64,000 nucleotides of DNA, taken from Pedobacter endophyticus (GTDB taxonomy: Bacteria; Bacteroidota; Bacteroidia; Sphingobacteriales; Sphingobacteriaceae). A program made the translations under genes and the position numbers. The stretch spans positions 5,022,001-5,086,000 of the forward strand of contig NZ_CP064939.1 in the NCBI RefSeq assembly GCF_015679185.1, given 5' to 3'. Numbering within the stretch: position 1 is the first letter of the stretch; each line of letters starts with the position of its first letter. Shown in pieces: positions 41,820 to 49,705 of this stretch. Below the pieces are notes generated by a model. It had not been told where the DNA came from and did no database searches. It saw only the letters and a program-made list of their open reading frames with translations.

Positions 41820-43181
41820 ATGTGGTACAATAACATTCTAGAAACCATTGGCAACACACCATTGGTTAAATTAAATACAATAACAAAGGGAGTTTCGGGA
41901 ACGATTTTAGCGAAAATTGAAACAACAAACCCCGGAAACTCAATTAAAGACCGCATGGCGGTGAAAATGATTGAGGATGCAGAGAAAAGTGGCAAACTGA
42001 AACCGGGTGGAACCATTATTGAAGGTACATCGGGAAATACGGGAATGGGCCTGGCCATGGCTGCAATTATTAAAGGTTATAAATGTATTTTCACTACAAC
42101 TGATAAACAATCGAAAGAAAAGGTAGATGCCTTACGTGCTTTTGGTGCTGAGGTTATCGTTTGTCCAACAAACGTTGAGCCCGAAGATCCGCGTTCTTAT
42201 TATTCGGTATCGTCTCGCTTGGAGCGTGAGGTTCCAAATTCGTGGAAACCAAATCAGTATGATAATTTAGCAAATACACAAGCACATTACGAACAAACCG
42301 GGCCCGAAATTTGGGAACAGACCGAAGGAAAGATTACCCATTTAGTTGTTGGCGTGGGTACTGGCGGAACAATTTCTGGTACGGGGAAATATCTTAAAGA
42401 AAAGAACCCGAATATACAGGTTTGGGGAATTGATACTTACGGATCGGTGTTCAAAAAATATAAGGAAACGGGTATTTTCGATAAGGATGAGATTTATCCC
42501 TACATTACAGAGGGGATTGGAGAAGATTTCCTTCCTGCAAACGTAAACTTCGAGGTGATTGACTTATTTGAAAAGGTAACCGATAAGGATGCAGCATTAA
42601 TGACCCGCGACATCGCCAGAAAAGAAGGCATTTTTGTAGGTAACTCTGCCGGAGCGGCCATTGCAGGACTGCTTCAGTTAAAAGCTAAATTAAAGCCAGA
42701 AGATGTTGTTGTGGTAATCTTTCACGATCATGGAAGCCGCTATATGGGCAAAATGTACAACGAAGACTGGCTTCGTGAAAGGGGCTTTTTACAAGATGAA
42801 AAGCTGACAGCGAAATCAATATTAGCGAAAAAGGAAAGTGCAGAGATTGTTACCTTAGATAACCAGAAAACGGTTCTCGAAGCCATTAACACCATCAAAT
42901 CGATGAATATTTCTCAAATTCCGGTTACGCAACAAGGAATGATTGTTGGTAAGATTGCCGAAAGCGATATTTTATCGGCATTGCTCGAAAATCCGGGCTT
43001 AAAATCTGCTCCAATTGCTGAAATCATGACCTCAACTTTTCCTTTTGTTGATTTGAATACTTCGATAGATCGCATTTCATCGTTGATCAATAAAGAAAAT
43101 TCTGCGGTGTTGGTAGAAGATGATAGCGGAAAGATTGAGATTATCACCCAATATGATATTATCAATGCGATATCGGGGTAA
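41820..43181 (+). CDS. pyridoxal-phosphate cystathionine beta-synthase/cysteine synthase with CBS domain pair
   Basis: 453 residues. The PLP domain starts YNNILETIGNTPLVKLN. NSIKDRMAVKMIEDAE holds the Schiff-base Lys, GTSGNTGMGLA binds the substrate carboxylate and GTGGTISGTGKYL the phosphate. From about residue 330 a pair of CBS domains follows (MNISQIPVTQQGMIVGKIAESDILSALLE and STFPFVDLNTSIDRISSLINKENSAVLVEDDSGKIEIITQYDII). This is the architecture of cystathionine beta-synthase. With metZ upstream it could serve reverse transsulfuration; a cysteine-synthase role is equally possible. A 144-bp repeat array follows its stop. Confidence 0.92.
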   Translation: MWYNNILETIGNTPLVKLNTITKGVSGTILAKIETTNPGNSIKDRMAVKMIEDAEKSGKLKPGGTIIEGTSGNTGMGLAMAAIIKGYKCIFTTTDKQSKEKVDALRAFGAEVIVCPTNVEPEDPRSYYSVSSRLEREVPNSWKPNQYDNLANTQAHYEQTGPEIWEQTEGKITHLVVGVGTGGTISGTGKYLKEKNPNIQVWGIDTYGSVFKKYKETGIFDKDEIYPYITEGIGEDFLPANVNFEVIDLFEKVTDKDAALMTRDIARKEGIFVGNSAGAAIAGLLQLKAKLKPEDVVVVIFHDHGSRYMGKMYNEDWLRERGFLQDEKLTAKSILAKKESAEIVTLDNQKTVLEAINTIKSMNISQIPVTQQGMIVGKIAESDILSALLENPGLKSAPIAEIMTSTFPFVDLNTSIDRISSLINKENSAVLVEDDSGKIEIITQYDIINAISG

Positions 43182-43200
43182 AAATGAGATTTGAGATTTT

Positions 43201-43744
43201 GGACCACATTTTAAAGGATTGGAAATCCTTAGCTATATGAGTCGAGATTACAAATCTCGACCAGCGCCAGGGTTATGAAAGCCAAAGGTAAAATCCCGAT
43301 TAGCGAGCGAGTAAAAATGAGATGTGAGATTGAGACTTGAGATTTGGACCACATTTTAAAGGATTGGAAATCCTTAGCTATACGAGTCGAGATTAAAAAT
43401 TTCGACTAGCGCCAGGGTTGAAAGCTGAAGGTAAAATCCCGATTAGCGAGCGAGTAAAAATGAGATGTGAGATTGAGACTTGAGATTTGTACCACATTTT
43501 AAAGGATTGGAAATCCTTAGCTATGTGAGTCGAGTTTACAAATCTCGACCAGCGCCAGGGGTGAAAGTCGAAAGGACAAATCCCGATTAGCAAGCGAGTA
43601 AAAATGGGATGTGAGATTGAGACTTGAGATTTGGACCACATTTTAAAGGATTGGAAATCCTTAGCTATACGAGTCGAGATTACAAATCTCGACTAGCGCC
43701 AGGGTTATGAAAGTCGAAAGTACAAATCCCGACCAGCAGCAAGC
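43201..43744. repeat. four-copy tandem repeat of about 144 bp with internal hairpins
   Basis: Copies begin at 43201, 43346, 43489 and 43633 (steps 145, 143 and 144). Each contains AAGGATT-GGA-AATCCTT and GTCGAGATT-ACA-AATCTCGAC, two hairpins with 3-base loops. Changes between copies are mostly in loops or as wobble pairs. Between hairpin blocks lie GAGATGT, GAGATT and GAGACTT words. It fills the gap between cbs and the murA-side terminator. Confidence 0.9.
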
Positions 43745-43779
43745 AAAAATGCCCGATTAATCCTTAATCGGGCATTTTT
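43745..43779. terminator. bidirectional terminator between cbs-type gene and murA
   Basis: A perfect 16-bp stem (43745-43760 with 43764-43779, core ATGCCCGATTAA) and a 3-base loop. Because the arms begin with AAAAA and end with TTTTT, it has a T-tract on both strands, and it lies between convergent genes. Confidence 0.93.
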
Positions 43780-43835
43780 GTATTTTGGTTGTCAACGTTC
43801 GCTGCTATTGAGCGGTTATCTACTTGCACCTTGGC

Positions 43836-43989
43836 CTTTCAGCTTTAATCTTTCCGCTTTAGCCTTTACGCTTTCAACTTTTGTCTTTCAGCTTTAGTCT
43901 TTAGCCTTTCAGCTTTAATCTTTCCGCTTTAGCCTTTACGCTTTCAGCTTTAGTCTTTCCGCTTTCGCCTTTATGCTTTCAGCTTTAGT
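43836..43989. repeat. 22 consecutive CTTTNNN heptads ending inside the murA stop
   Basis: From 43836 to 43989 the sequence divides into exactly 22 words of seven bases, each starting CTTT. The last three bases vary (CAG, AAT, CCG, AGC, ACG, AGT and others). Words 1-5 recur in the same order as words 11-15, a 70-bp higher-order repeat. The array overlaps the murA stop codon (43985-43987) by one word. Confidence 0.95.
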
Positions 43990-45310
43990 GACTCGGTGCG
44001 TCGGCGTTCACACGTTTAATTTGTGCGCCTAATGCACGCAAGCGCGTATCAATGTCCTGATAACCACGCTCAATCTGTTCGATATTGTAGATTGTCGATT
44101 TACCTTCGGCAGATAGGGCTGCGATTAATAGCGAAACCCCGGCCCGAATGTCAGGAGAAGTCATGCTGATGCCGCGAAGCTTGTATTTTTTATCAATTCC
44201 GTTTACGGTTGCGCGGTGCGGATCGCACAGAATGATTTGAGCGCCCATGTCGATCAATTTATCTACGAAAAACAAACGGCTTTCGAACATTTTCTGGTGA
44301 ATGAGCACATTGCCCTTGGCTTGCGTAGCAACCACTAAAACAATACTTAACAAATCTGGCGTAAACCCTGGCCACGGCGAATCGGCGATGGTTAATATTG
44401 AGCCATCGATAAACGTATCGATTTCGTAATGCTTTTGCGAGGGAACATAAATGTCATCGCCGCGGCGCTCCAGCTTAATACCTAACTTTTTAAACACCTC
44501 CGGAATTACGCCAAGCTCGTCGTAACAAACGTTTTTGATGGTAATTTCCGATTCGGTCATTGCTGCCATGCCAATAAAAGAGCCAATCTCGATCATGTCA
44601 GGCAACATTCTATGTTCCGTACCGCCTAATACATCCACACCTTCAATGGTAAGCAGATTAGAGCCAATGCCCGATATTTTTGCGCCCATGCGGTTTAGCA
44701 TTTTGCAAAGTTGCTGCAAATAAGGTTCGCAGGCTGCGTTATAAATCGTAGTTGTTCCTTTTGCTAAAACAGCGGCCATTACAATGTTGGCGGTTCCTGT
44801 TACCGAGGCCTCATCCAATAAAATATAGGCACCCTGTAAATTGGTGGCATCGACATTAAAAAAAGCTTTTTTGCTATCGTAAATAAACTTTGCACCTAGT
44901 TTTTCGAAGCCGATAAAGTGGGTGTCTAAGCGCCTGCGACCAATTTTGTCGCCTCCGGGCTTCGGAATAGCCGCTTTACCAAAACGGGCCAATAGCGGGC
45001 CAACAATCATAATCGAGCCACGCAAACCACCGCCTTTGGCCTTAAAAGTATCCGATTCAAAAAAGTTGAGATCGATATTCCTGGCCTCGAAACTGTACGT
45101 GTCTTTATTAATACGCTCTACTACAACGCCCAAATCGCCCAACAATTCGATCAGCTTGTTTACATCTTTAATATCTGGGATGTTGCTAATTATGATTTTT
45201 TCTTTGGTCAGTAACACCGCCGATAAAATTTGTAAGGCTTCGTTTTTTGCCCCCTGGGGTGTAATTTCTCCCTTTAATTTGATTCCGCCTGTTATTTCAA
45301 ATGCGTTCAT
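43985..45310 (-). CDS. murA: UDP-N-acetylglucosamine 1-carboxyvinyltransferase, Asp-type active site
   Basis: First committed step of peptidoglycan synthesis: transfers enolpyruvate from PEP to UDP-GlcNAc. QGAKNEALQILSAVLLT carries the UDP-sugar binding KN, and ALGxx-type SIMIVGPLLARFG and CEPYLQQLCKMLNRMGAKI are family blocks. At the catalytic loop (GGCAIGxRxxDxH in E. coli) the sequence is PGGDKIGRRRLDTH, so the Cys that fosfomycin attacks is Asp (codon 44948-44950). At 441 residues the length is normal. It is downstream of the DUF4290 gene, as is common in Bacteroidota. Confidence 0.97.
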   Translation of the reverse strand: MNAFEITGGIKLKGEITPQGAKNEALQILSAVLLTKEKIIISNIPDIKDVNKLIELLGDLGVVVERINKDTYSFEARNIDLNFFESDTFKAKGGGLRGSIMIVGPLLARFGKAAIPKPGGDKIGRRRLDTHFIGFEKLGAKFIYDSKKAFFNVDATNLQGAYILLDEASVTGTANIVMAAVLAKGTTTIYNAACEPYLQQLCKMLNRMGAKISGIGSNLLTIEGVDVLGGTEHRMLPDMIEIGSFIGMAAMTESEITIKNVCYDELGVIPEVFKKLGIKLERRGDDIYVPSQKHYEIDTFIDGSILTIADSPWPGFTPDLLSIVLVVATQAKGNVLIHQKMFESRLFFVDKLIDMGAQIILCDPHRATVNGIDKKYKLRGISMTSPDIRAGVSLLIAALSAEGKSTIYNIEQIERGYQDIDTRLRALGAQIKRVNADAPSH

Positions 45311-45428
45311 ATTTTTACTCGTATCAAGTATTTAGTATCGGTATCAAGGAGTGTAATATGAAGATTAAGCGCTTCGATTAAAATCTGCTACGCTCAACCT
45401 TAAATCCTCAACCTTTTACCTACTTAAA

Positions 45429-46109
45429 TTAATATTTAGATTTATTGTTGCTTCTTCCGCGGTTATTGTTGTTCTGACGGTTTTTTCCGTTGTTGTTATT
45501 GTTATTATTGCTACGGCCCCTGCTATTGTTGCTACTATTCTGACGAGGATTTTGCGCCCTGAATTCAACTTTAGCCAAATTCACGCCCTCATCGAGCGTA
45601 AGTAAGCCTCCAGAAAGATAACTCAGGTCTTTAATGATGGTTTCATCCGAAACGTTATCCTTATTCCAGGTAACGTAGGCCATCTTCATAAAGTTTGCGA
45701 TGCCTTGCACCATCACTTTCCTTCGTTCGGGATCTTGCTCGCCCATGGCTTTTTCGATTAAACCTTCAACAGTTTTGCCATAATGTTTGTACGTAATCCG
45801 TTGCTGCGGATAGGCCAGAGGTTCAGGTTTTTTGTAGGCATTTTCGGGCAGTGGTTTTGGGTAGGGGCTATCTACATCGATCTGATAACCAGAAATGATG
45901 TGAAGGTGATCCCAAAGTTTGTGCTTAAAATCGGCAACATCGCGTAAATGGGGCTGTAAAAATCCCATCAGGTCGATAACAGCCTGTGCATATTTATTTC
46001 GTTCTTCAATGGTTGGTAATTCGCAAATATACTTCACCATATTTTGAACGTTGCGGCCATATTCAGATAAAATCAAATGGCTTCGCGTAGTATTATAGTC
46101 GAAATTCAT
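45429..46109 (-). CDS. DUF4290 family protein with Asn/Arg-rich tail
   Basis: A 226-residue protein of unknown function conserved in Bacteroidota and often encoded before murA. MNFDYNTTRSHLILSEYGRNVQNMVKYI opens the family domain; ADFKHKLWDHLHIISGYQIDVDSPYP and QRITYKHYGKTVEGLIEKAM follow. From about residue 190 the tail is low-complexity Asn, Arg and Gly, probably disordered and possibly RNA-binding. Between it and murA the 118-base gap has ATCAAG-type words. Start chosen at 46109; a Met two codons earlier is possible. Confidence 0.85.
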   Translation of the reverse strand: MNFDYNTTRSHLILSEYGRNVQNMVKYICELPTIEERNKYAQAVIDLMGFLQPHLRDVADFKHKLWDHLHIISGYQIDVDSPYPKPLPENAYKKPEPLAYPQQRITYKHYGKTVEGLIEKAMGEQDPERRKVMVQGIANFMKMAYVTWNKDNVSDETIIKDLSYLSGGLLTLDEGVNLAKVEFRAQNPRQNSSNNSRGRSNNNNNNNGKNRQNNNNRGRSNNKSKY

Positions 46110-46115
46110 GTTCAA

Positions 46116-46441
46116 AAAAATTAATGGGTAAATCTTCCGGCGATACGAATTATGAAATAACCAAAAGAGATCAGGTTATGAATTCACCGAAATGTCTATT
46201 GCCGGACTTTCGTTTTAATAACTCAAAGATAATCTTTTTAATTACAAATGAGACTGTTTTTTGTTTTTTTGAAATGTTAAGTTAGTTATTCCGCTGCCCA
46301 TCTGGCGCAAGCATCTCGCTTGTGACTATCCAATCATTCTTACATCCCCACATTAACTTTCGTTTTATCTTACAGAAAAGGGTCTTCGACTCCGCTCAGA
46401 CTGACAATTTGATAAGCAAAACAACTAAACAATTAACCAGT
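46116..46441. other. spacer with a reversed dispersed word, no gene
   Basis: The stretch GTCTTCGACTCCGCTCAGAC at 46382-46401 is the reverse of the CTGAGCGGAGTCGAAG word at the left end of the window. GGCGCAAGCATCTCGCTTGTG (about 46303-46323) is an additional short palindrome-like motif. I see no reading frame of note. Confidence 0.6.
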
Positions 46442-46939
46442 TTAAATCTCATCGCTATTTTTTGGATAATCGAAGAAAACCAAGTCGCCGGTTCCCCCGC
46501 TTACCAATTCCCACGAATCGAAAGGGAAAGAAATGAGTACCATTCCTGCGGTTGGAATGTTATAAATATTGGCATTGCTTAACTCGTTAGCGAAATCGGT
46601 AAAGCCCGGGTTGTGCCCAAACATGATCACCCTATCCGCAGCATTATCCAAACCGTTAACAACGCTCAACAGCGCACTTGTATTGGCTTCATAAATGGCT
46701 TCTTCGTATTGAATGTGGTCTGTTTGATACGCCTCGGCAAAGTATTTAGCCGTCGATTTGGCCCTTTTTGCGGGGCTGCTAACCATTAAGTCGAATTTAA
46801 GGCCCCTGCTTAGCAAGCGCTCTGCCATTTCGGGTGCATTCTCTTTGCCACGTTTATTTAGCGGACGATCGAAGTCCTTTAAAGTCAAATTTCCCCAATC
46901 CGATTTTCCGTGGCGAACCAACAATAACTCCTTAGCCAT
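46442..46939 (-). CDS. SixA-like histidine phosphatase
   Basis: 165 residues of the phosphoglycerate mutase-like fold. ELLLVRHGKSDWG contains the catalytic RHG, RPLNKRGKENAPEMAERL continues it, VSSPAKRAKSTAKYFAEAY is the second signature, and MFGHNPGFTDFANEL holds the second His. Small SixA-type members dephosphorylate His on phosphotransfer proteins; an Hpt gene lies in this window at 52 kb, but not next to it. The substrate is unproven. Confidence 0.9.
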   Translation of the reverse strand: MAKELLLVRHGKSDWGNLTLKDFDRPLNKRGKENAPEMAERLLSRGLKFDLMVSSPAKRAKSTAKYFAEAYQTDHIQYEEAIYEANTSALLSVVNGLDNAADRVIMFGHNPGFTDFANELSNANIYNIPTAGMVLISFPFDSWELVSGGTGDLVFFDYPKNSDEI

Positions 46940-47015
46940 ATCTGTTTACTTTAAGTTCATTTCGCAGTTGAGCGCTTTTTACGTGGCTTAAACCACCATA
47001 TTAAATTTCAAAATG

Positions 47016-48707
47016 CTACCTATTAACTTCATTAGCTTTTTTCGTGCCAAAATAGTGGGTAATCTCTTCTAAAGATAATGCATTTAAACATTTATCGGCG
47101 CTTAGGCCACCTTTTCGGGCGACTAAAATTCCGTAATGCATATCGTGGAAACCCTCCATTCTATGCGCATCGGGATTTACTGATAGCAGAACGCCTTTTT
47201 CTAAGGCGTAGCGATGCCAGCGCCAATCGAGATCTAAGCGCAACGGGTTGGCATTAATTTCTATAACAACATTATTTGCCGCGCAGGCATCAATTATTTT
47301 CTTATAATCAATCGGATAACCGGCCCGTGTTAAGAGCATGCGGCCGGTTGGATGGCCTAAAATAGTGGTAAATGGATTTTCGATCGCTTTGAGTAAACGA
47401 GCGGTTGCTTTCGCTTCATCCATTCGTAAATTGCTATGAATTGAAGCAACAACGAAGTCGAAAGTTTTTAAAATGTCGTCCGTATAATCCAATGAACCAT
47501 CGCTCAATATGTCGCTTTCAATGCCTTTAAAGATCTTGAATGGAGCCAGCTTTTCGTTGAGCTTATCTATTTCCTGATGCTGACCAAAAACGCGTTGTTC
47601 GTTTAAGCCTTTTGCATAAACGGCAGTTTTAGAGTGATCGCAAATGCCCAGATATTGCAGATTTAATGTTTCTTTACAGTAGGTGGCCATTTCTTCGAGC
47701 GTATGTACGCCATCGCTCCAGGTAGAGTGGTTGTGCAGACTTCCTTTTAAGTCTTTGTAGTTGATTAGCGTTGGTAGCTTATTTTCTCTGGCCAGATCAA
47801 TTTCATCAAAATCCTCACGCAATTCGGGCTCAATGTAACTCAGCCCTGCTGCGGCATATATTTCAATTTCGGCGTTGAATGGGCCGTTGCCAGCTAATTT
47901 CAGCACCTTTGCTACGTGTTCATTATTGCCCGTTTGTTTAAACCAAAGCAGGTGGAAATCAGCATTTGGCGTTAAAAATATCTTTATCCTTAAACCCGCA
48001 ACAGTTGTTGTAATAAAAGCTTCTTCGCCTTTAATTAACGAAAGCGGCTCAAAAGATGGTAGTTTTGATGTAACCTCCTCAATAGCGTCGGTACCGATTA
48101 CAAATTCGAGCTCGTCGATAATCTCGCAACAGCGCCTATATTGCCCCGCAAAGCCCAGCGAATAACCGGCATCTACCTGTGTAAGCCATGCAGATAGCTC
48201 GGCAAATATGGCATTTGCGAAGCCCTCCACTTGTGAATATAGAAATCTGCCGTTGGCAGCAAGTTTAAACTCAATGGCATTTTTAATTTCCTCCTGCGTT
48301 TTTAAGCCGAAGCCCTTGGCCTCTGTAAGCCGATTTTCATTGCAGGCATAATAGAGTTCGCCAATGCTTTCTATGCCCAGTTTATGCCAGATAATGGCTA
48401 TCTTTTTCGGTCCGATGCCTTTAATGCCCAACATTTCTACAACGCCTTCAGGGGTTTTCGCAATCATGTCGGTAAGCTCCGTCAACTCACCTGTTTGCAG
48501 CAATTCTACAATTTTTGCCGCCAGGCTTTTGCCAATCCCATCAATTTTTTCTAATTCGTTAAAAGGTTTATCTTTTAATGCAAAGGGAAGTTTATCTACC
48601 TTAAAATAGGCGTTTGCAATCGATTTGATCTTGAAGGGATTTTCTTCATGCAGTTCCATTAACTGCGATAAAAGGCGAAGCTTGCGGGCGATGGCTTTGT
48701 TTTCCAT
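47016..48707 (-). CDS. polX: PolX-type DNA polymerase/PHP exonuclease, polymerase site altered
   Basis: Base-excision repair enzyme that joins an X-family polymerase domain to a PHP phosphoesterase. Start at 48707 (MENKAIARKLRLLSQLMELHEENPFKIKSIANAY). EKIDGIGKSLAAKIVE and VEMLGIKGIGPKKIAIIW are helix-hairpin-helix motifs. In the polymerase block, GxYRR is recognisable, but the Asp-x-Asp metal pair reads Glu-x-Glu (DELEFV). The PHP part has LHNHSTWSDGVHTLEEMA and DHSKTAVYAKGL with its metal His residues, and GHPTGRML. Polymerisation may be weak or lost, and the nuclease is probably intact. Confidence 0.88.
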   Translation of the reverse strand: MENKAIARKLRLLSQLMELHEENPFKIKSIANAYFKVDKLPFALKDKPFNELEKIDGIGKSLAAKIVELLQTGELTELTDMIAKTPEGVVEMLGIKGIGPKKIAIIWHKLGIESIGELYYACNENRLTEAKGFGLKTQEEIKNAIEFKLAANGRFLYSQVEGFANAIFAELSAWLTQVDAGYSLGFAGQYRRCCEIIDELEFVIGTDAIEEVTSKLPSFEPLSLIKGEEAFITTTVAGLRIKIFLTPNADFHLLWFKQTGNNEHVAKVLKLAGNGPFNAEIEIYAAAGLSYIEPELREDFDEIDLARENKLPTLINYKDLKGSLHNHSTWSDGVHTLEEMATYCKETLNLQYLGICDHSKTAVYAKGLNEQRVFGQHQEIDKLNEKLAPFKIFKGIESDILSDGSLDYTDDILKTFDFVVASIHSNLRMDEAKATARLLKAIENPFTTILGHPTGRMLLTRAGYPIDYKKIIDACAANNVVIEINANPLRLDLDWRWHRYALEKGVLLSVNPDAHRMEGFHDMHYGILVARKGGLSADKCLNALSLEEITHYFGTKKANEVNR

Positions 48708-48793
48708 AAGCTGTAAAATTAGAAAATAAAGGGTTAAAATTACAGCGGTATACAATTTTGCAAACAGAATTAGCGATGGCTTGTTCTACAGGG

Positions 48794-49420
48794 ATGAAAT
48801 TTACCAAAATCATCCTGTTCGGATTGGCCATTAGTTTTGCGGCTTGCCAGTCGTCGAAAAACTCACAACATCAAAGCGATTCAATTGCAAGTATCGAATC
48901 GGGGCCAGGCAAAATTGTTGATGAAAGGTTTCTGATTGTACCGGGTCAATCTATCGGCGAAATCTCATTGGGCGAGGATATGGAAGCTGTAGGTAAAAAA
49001 CTGGGAAAACCTAACGCCGGCGATGCGGCCATGGGAAAAGCCTGGGGAATTTGGTTTGACGATGATTCTACCGGAAACGAACTCGCCATTTATTCATCGT
49101 ATCGAGACACCAGCATGCGTGTTAAGGATGTAAAGCAGATCAGGATTACCTCAAACCGCTTTAAAACGCAAGACGGATTCTCCCTTGGCAGAAGCCTACG
49201 CGATACGAAGTTGAAATTCCCTGCAATGGAGCAACTTTCGGCGTATTTAAATGAAGAAAAAGACACAGTTTTAGTTTACGATGCGAAGCATGATGGCATT
49301 GGTTTTGAATTTTTAAAGGGCAAAGGCATTGCGCTTACGGTGCACCAAACCAGTAAATCGGTTAATGATACTTACCTTACGCTGCATCCGGAATGGAAGA
49401 TGATAGCCCCTCTCGATTAA
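48794..49420 (+). CDS. hypothetical lipoprotein
   Basis: 208 residues, if begun at 48794 (MKFTKIILFGLAISFAACQSS), a lipoprotein signal with cysteine near residue 18; the upstream Met at 48758 gives an unneeded extension. The mature part PGQSIGEISLGEDMEAVGKKLGKPNAGDAAMGKAW resembles Bacteroidota lipoproteins with a repeated 'GxxxGxIxLGxxxxxVxxxLG' opening, of unknown role. Divergent from polX across 86 bases. No motif for a catalytic site is seen. Confidence 0.75.
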   Translation: MKFTKIILFGLAISFAACQSSKNSQHQSDSIASIESGPGKIVDERFLIVPGQSIGEISLGEDMEAVGKKLGKPNAGDAAMGKAWGIWFDDDSTGNELAIYSSYRDTSMRVKDVKQIRITSNRFKTQDGFSLGRSLRDTKLKFPAMEQLSAYLNEEKDTVLVYDAKHDGIGFEFLKGKGIALTVHQTSKSVNDTYLTLHPEWKMIAPLD

Positions 49421-49599
49421 AGCTTGTTGGTTATCTTGTTTACTGCAAATTTTGCCCTAAAAAGGGAGCGAAATAATGATAACGTGGTTTAAAGTTATGG
49501 TGTAAGAATTGATTTTAGCAAAAAAACAATACAGAGGGCACCAATTTTTTTGAAAAGTTAGTTATGCTTAGCTGCTTATGCAACTGGCAGTTGAATGTT

Positions 49600-49632
49600 A
49601 GAGAAGTCAAGTTTCAAAAACTTGACTTCTCT
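49600..49632. repeat. 15-bp perfect hairpin between lipoprotein and sppA genes
   Basis: AGAGAAGTCAAGTTT (49600-49614) pairs with its complement at 49618-49632 around CAA. There is no T-tract. It lies between convergent genes and could act as a terminator on both strands or as a dispersed palindrome. Confidence 0.8.
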
Positions 49633-49705
49633 CGAAGTGTTAGGACCTCTCTTTTGGAAAGGGCCGGCTACTGAGCTTACTTAATTACTGAGAAAGGCTT
49701 TAGCT

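Noticed and set aside
43201..43744. Possible CRISPR array
   Set aside because: Repeats are 144 bp with no short spacers of uniform length, and there are no cas genes nearby.
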